From: a bacterium
GTDB taxonomy: Bacteria; Zixibacteria; MSB-5A5; GN15; FEB-12
Length of the DNA stretch: 8,222 nucleotides
Assembly (NCBI GenBank): GCA_030629485.1
Contig: DAOVOW010000072.1
Span: 1-8,222 of the forward strand
Reading direction: 5' to 3'
Position 1 is the first letter of the stretch, and each line of letters begins with the position of its first letter. The position numbers were made by a program, and so were the translations under genes. Positions 6,904 through 8,222 of the stretch are shown in pieces. A model generated the notes under the pieces. That model did not search any database. It was given only the letters and a program-made list of their open reading frames with translations, and was not told the origin of the DNA.

Positions 6904-7542
6904 ATGGCCAACAAGTACTTGCCGATAGGTATCTCGGTAGTCACGCGAACCTGCCTGGTAGTGGGCGGTGGGGCCGTCGCCCTGCGGAAAGTGGAGACTC
7001 TTCTCGACTATGAGACCAAGATCACGGTGATCGGCCCCAAGCCGGATGCCAAGATCGAGTACCATGCCAAGATGGGGAGAGTCGAGTTGATAGCGCGAGA
7101 GTACACATCACCCGAAGCCGGCAAGTATGGTCTGGTGATTGCGGCGTCCAGCGATGCGTACGTAAACAACGAAGTGTACAAAGATGCGATCGCCGCTCGC
7201 GTGTCGGTGAACGTTGTGGATAACCCACCCTTATGTGATTTCATCTTCCCCGCAATAACTAGGCGTGACTGCCTGACGGTGGCGGTGTCGACCGACGGTC
7301 AGGCGCCGTTTCTGGCCGGTTTCCTGCGTGAGTTTCTGGATGGTATCTTTCCGGACCGGTGGTGTCGGATCGCCGGGTACGCCGGCGTGTTCCGTCGCAT
7401 GGTCATGAAGGAAGGTCCCAAAGAGGCTGAAAAAAGGCAGCAATGTCTTGAACGATTTCTCAAAGCGGACTGGAAGGTTCTGTTGAAAGACAAAGATGAA
7501 GAGGCCATTGAGATGCAATTTCGAAACTGGCTCAAGGAGTGA
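6904..7542 (+). CDS. sirC: Precorrin-2 dehydrogenase (Met8/CysG N-terminal family), possible ferrochelatase
   Basis: This 212-aa protein matches stand-alone precorrin-2 dehydrogenases (SirC, Met8p, or the N-terminal half of CysG), which use NAD+ to oxidise precorrin-2 to sirohydrochlorin. Some members also insert iron to give siroheme. The NAD loop is GGGAVALRK (21-29). The motif VNVVDNPPLCDFIFPA (102-117) carries D106, which appears to match the catalytic Asp of Met8p and CysG. SVNVVD is followed by LTVAVSTDGQAP (124-135), whose Ser129 lies near the regulatory Ser of CysG. The C-terminal helical part (about 150-212) fits the family's dimer/substrate domain. Whether it chelates iron cannot be decided from sequence. 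GGAG (6891-6894) is a well-placed ribosome binding site, and the gene starts 6 nt after hemA ends. Confidence 0.93.
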   Translation: MANKYLPIGISVVTRTCLVVGGGAVALRKVETLLDYETKITVIGPKPDAKIEYHAKMGRVELIAREYTSPEAGKYGLVIAASSDAYVNNEVYKDAIAARVSVNVVDNPPLCDFIFPAITRRDCLTVAVSTDGQAPFLAGFLREFLDGIFPDRWCRIAGYAGVFRRMVMKEGPKEAEKRQQCLERFLKADWKVLLKDKDEEAIEMQFRNWLKE

Positions 7543-7553
7543 CGCGCTGCCGT

Positions 7554-7569
7554 TATCGTCCTAACGATA
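7554..7569 (+). other. Small hairpin after sirC
   Basis: TATCGT (7554-7559) and ACGATA (7564-7569) form a perfect 6-bp stem with a CCTA loop, 11 nt after the sirC stop. There is no T-run after it, so it is at best a weak terminator or a 3'-end stabilising structure. It directly abuts the palindromic element that begins at 7570. Confidence 0.4.
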
Positions 7570-7734
7570 GGGAGTTGTGAAAAACCCGCAGTAACGTCAT
7601 TGCGAGTCCGTCGCAGGCGGACGCGGCAATCTCAATCCGCCGCCGGAAGACACTGTCGAGATTGCCGCGCTCCCTACGACACGAGTGTCTGCGGTCGCTC
7701 GCAATGACAGCAAGAGCTGCTTTTCAACAACCCC
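7570..7734. repeat. 165-bp imperfect palindrome, MITE/REP-like repeat element
   Basis: The sequence folds back on itself. GTCATTGCGAG (7596-7606) pairs with CTCGCAATGAC (7698-7708), and GCGGCAATCTC (7623-7633) pairs with GAGATTGCCGC (7658-7668). The outer ends are also related in inverted orientation: GGG...TGAAAA at the left (7570-7583) matches the complement of TTTTCA...CCC at the right (7721-7734), and both lie at equal distance from the GTCATTGCGAG core. Minor hairpins occur inside each arm (GTCCG/CGGAC at 7606-7622, GACAC/GTGTC at 7678-7689). It encodes no protein. GTCATTGCGAG...GCAATCTC palindromes are a recurrent dispersed-repeat type in many bacterial genomes (recalled, not searched). 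No convincing target-site duplication is visible. It occupies most of the 208-nt gap between sirC and cobA. Confidence 0.75.
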
Positions 7735-7750
7735 GATGGGTGTACAAAGA

Positions 7751-8222
7751 ATGAGTACTACCACAGGAACAGTATATCTCATCGGCGCCGGTCCGGGTGA
7801 TCCGGAACTGATAACGCTGCGCGGGATGCGTCTGCTCAAAGAGTGCGATGCGGTCATCTATGACCATCTGGTGCCGGACGAACTGGTCACCCTCTTGCCG
7901 CGCCGGGTCGAGAAGCACTACGTTGGAAAACAGGCCGGTTCGCACCTGATTCCGCAGAGCGAGATCAACGATCTGATGGTCAAGCTGGCCCGCGACGGCA
8001 AGAACGTGGCGCGTTTGAAAGGATCCGATCCGCTAGTGTTCGGGCGCGGCGGGGAGGAGGCAAGATACTTGCGGCAACATGGCATCGAGTTCGAGATCGT
8101 GCCCGGCGTGACGGCGGCGGTGGGTGCTGCTGCGTACGCGGGCATCCCATGCACCGACCGGACCAGGGCGTCCTTTGTTGTTTTCGCTACCGGTCACAAG
8201 GCGGTGGACAGTTTGCGTCCTC
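7751..8222 (+). CDS. cobA: Uroporphyrinogen-III C-methyltransferase (3' partial)
   Basis: CobA/SUMT uses two S-adenosylmethionine molecules to methylate uroporphyrinogen III at C2 and C7, giving precorrin-2, the substrate of the SirC encoded just upstream. The visible 157 residues carry the SAM-binding start GAGPGDPELITLRG (12-25), YDHLV (37-41), GKQAGSHLIPQSEIN (59-73), the signature RLKGSDPLVFGRGGEE (88-103) and VPGVTAAVGAAAYAGIP (117-133). Family consensus usually reads KGGDPF and IPxTHR, where this protein has KGSDPL and IPCTDR. The frame is open to the window end; SUMT domains run about 250 aa, and a fused HemD domain downstream is common, so either is possible. The ATG at 7751 fits family N-termini; another in-frame ATG at 7736 lies at the edge of the palindrome. 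Neither has a clear Shine-Dalgarno. Confidence 0.93.
   Translation, partial: MSTTTGTVYLIGAGPGDPELITLRGMRLLKECDAVIYDHLVPDELVTLLPRRVEKHYVGKQAGSHLIPQSEINDLMVKLARDGKNVARLKGSDPLVFGRGGEEARYLRQHGIEFEIVPGVTAAVGAAAYAGIPCTDRTRASFVVFATGHKAVDSLRP

Noticed and set aside
7543..7750. CRISPR array, tRNA or riboswitch in the sirC-cobA gap
   Set aside because: There are no spaced direct repeats, no tRNA cloverleaf and no cobalamin- or SAM-riboswitch-like conserved core that I can recognise; the structure is explained by a single large inverted repeat.
7597..7945. Open frames on the - strand over the palindrome and cobA start
   Set aside because: They run through the repeat and antisense to cobA, with no recognisable protein features.

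Overview
The window is a gene-dense bacterial segment read entirely on the + strand. It reads as the chromosome of a sulfite/sulfate-metabolising, probably anaerobic bacterium. The key evidence is the tail of a dsrMKJOP operon: dsrK (5' end cut off by the window), dsrJ, dsrO and dsrP. Their products form most of a membrane redox complex that links the quinone pool and periplasm to the cytoplasmic sulfite-reduction machinery (DsrAB/DsrC). A dsrMKJOP complex alone does not separate reducers from sulfur oxidisers, and I cannot name the phylum from these genes. Desulfobacterota or an uncultured dsr-bearing lineage are both possible.

Layout: positions 1-3816 hold dsrK-dsrJ-dsrO-dsrP, packed with overlaps of 8 and 1 nt and a 7-nt gap. 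A 98-nt intergenic region (3817-3914) follows, with a GGGTTGT/ACAACCC hairpin and a weak promoter-like element. Then comes a 576-aa FAD/NAD(P)H oxidoreductase of the CoA-disulfide reductase / polysulfide reductase type, fused to a C-terminal rhodanese domain (3915-5645). It is followed almost without gaps by glutamyl-tRNA reductase hemA (5650-6897) and precorrin-2 dehydrogenase sirC (6904-7542). A 208-nt gap (7543-7750) carries a small hairpin and a 165-bp imperfect palindrome that looks like a non-autonomous repeat element. The window ends inside cobA (uroporphyrinogen-III C-methyltransferase, 7751 onward).

The genes make biochemical sense together. HemA makes the first committed tetrapyrrole precursor, CobA methylates uroporphyrinogen III to precorrin-2, and SirC oxidises that to sirohydrochlorin, the precursor of siroheme. 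Siroheme is the cofactor of dissimilatory sulfite reductase, whose partner complex is DsrMKJOP. The rhodanese-fused flavoprotein between the two blocks is a candidate for handling persulfide, polysulfide or CoA-linked sulfur near the Dsr pathway; this role is inferred from its domains and position only. I see no clearly novel system. The points most worth a second look are the rhodanese-fused reductase, the altered dinucleotide loop in HemA, and the palindromic element directly before cobA.
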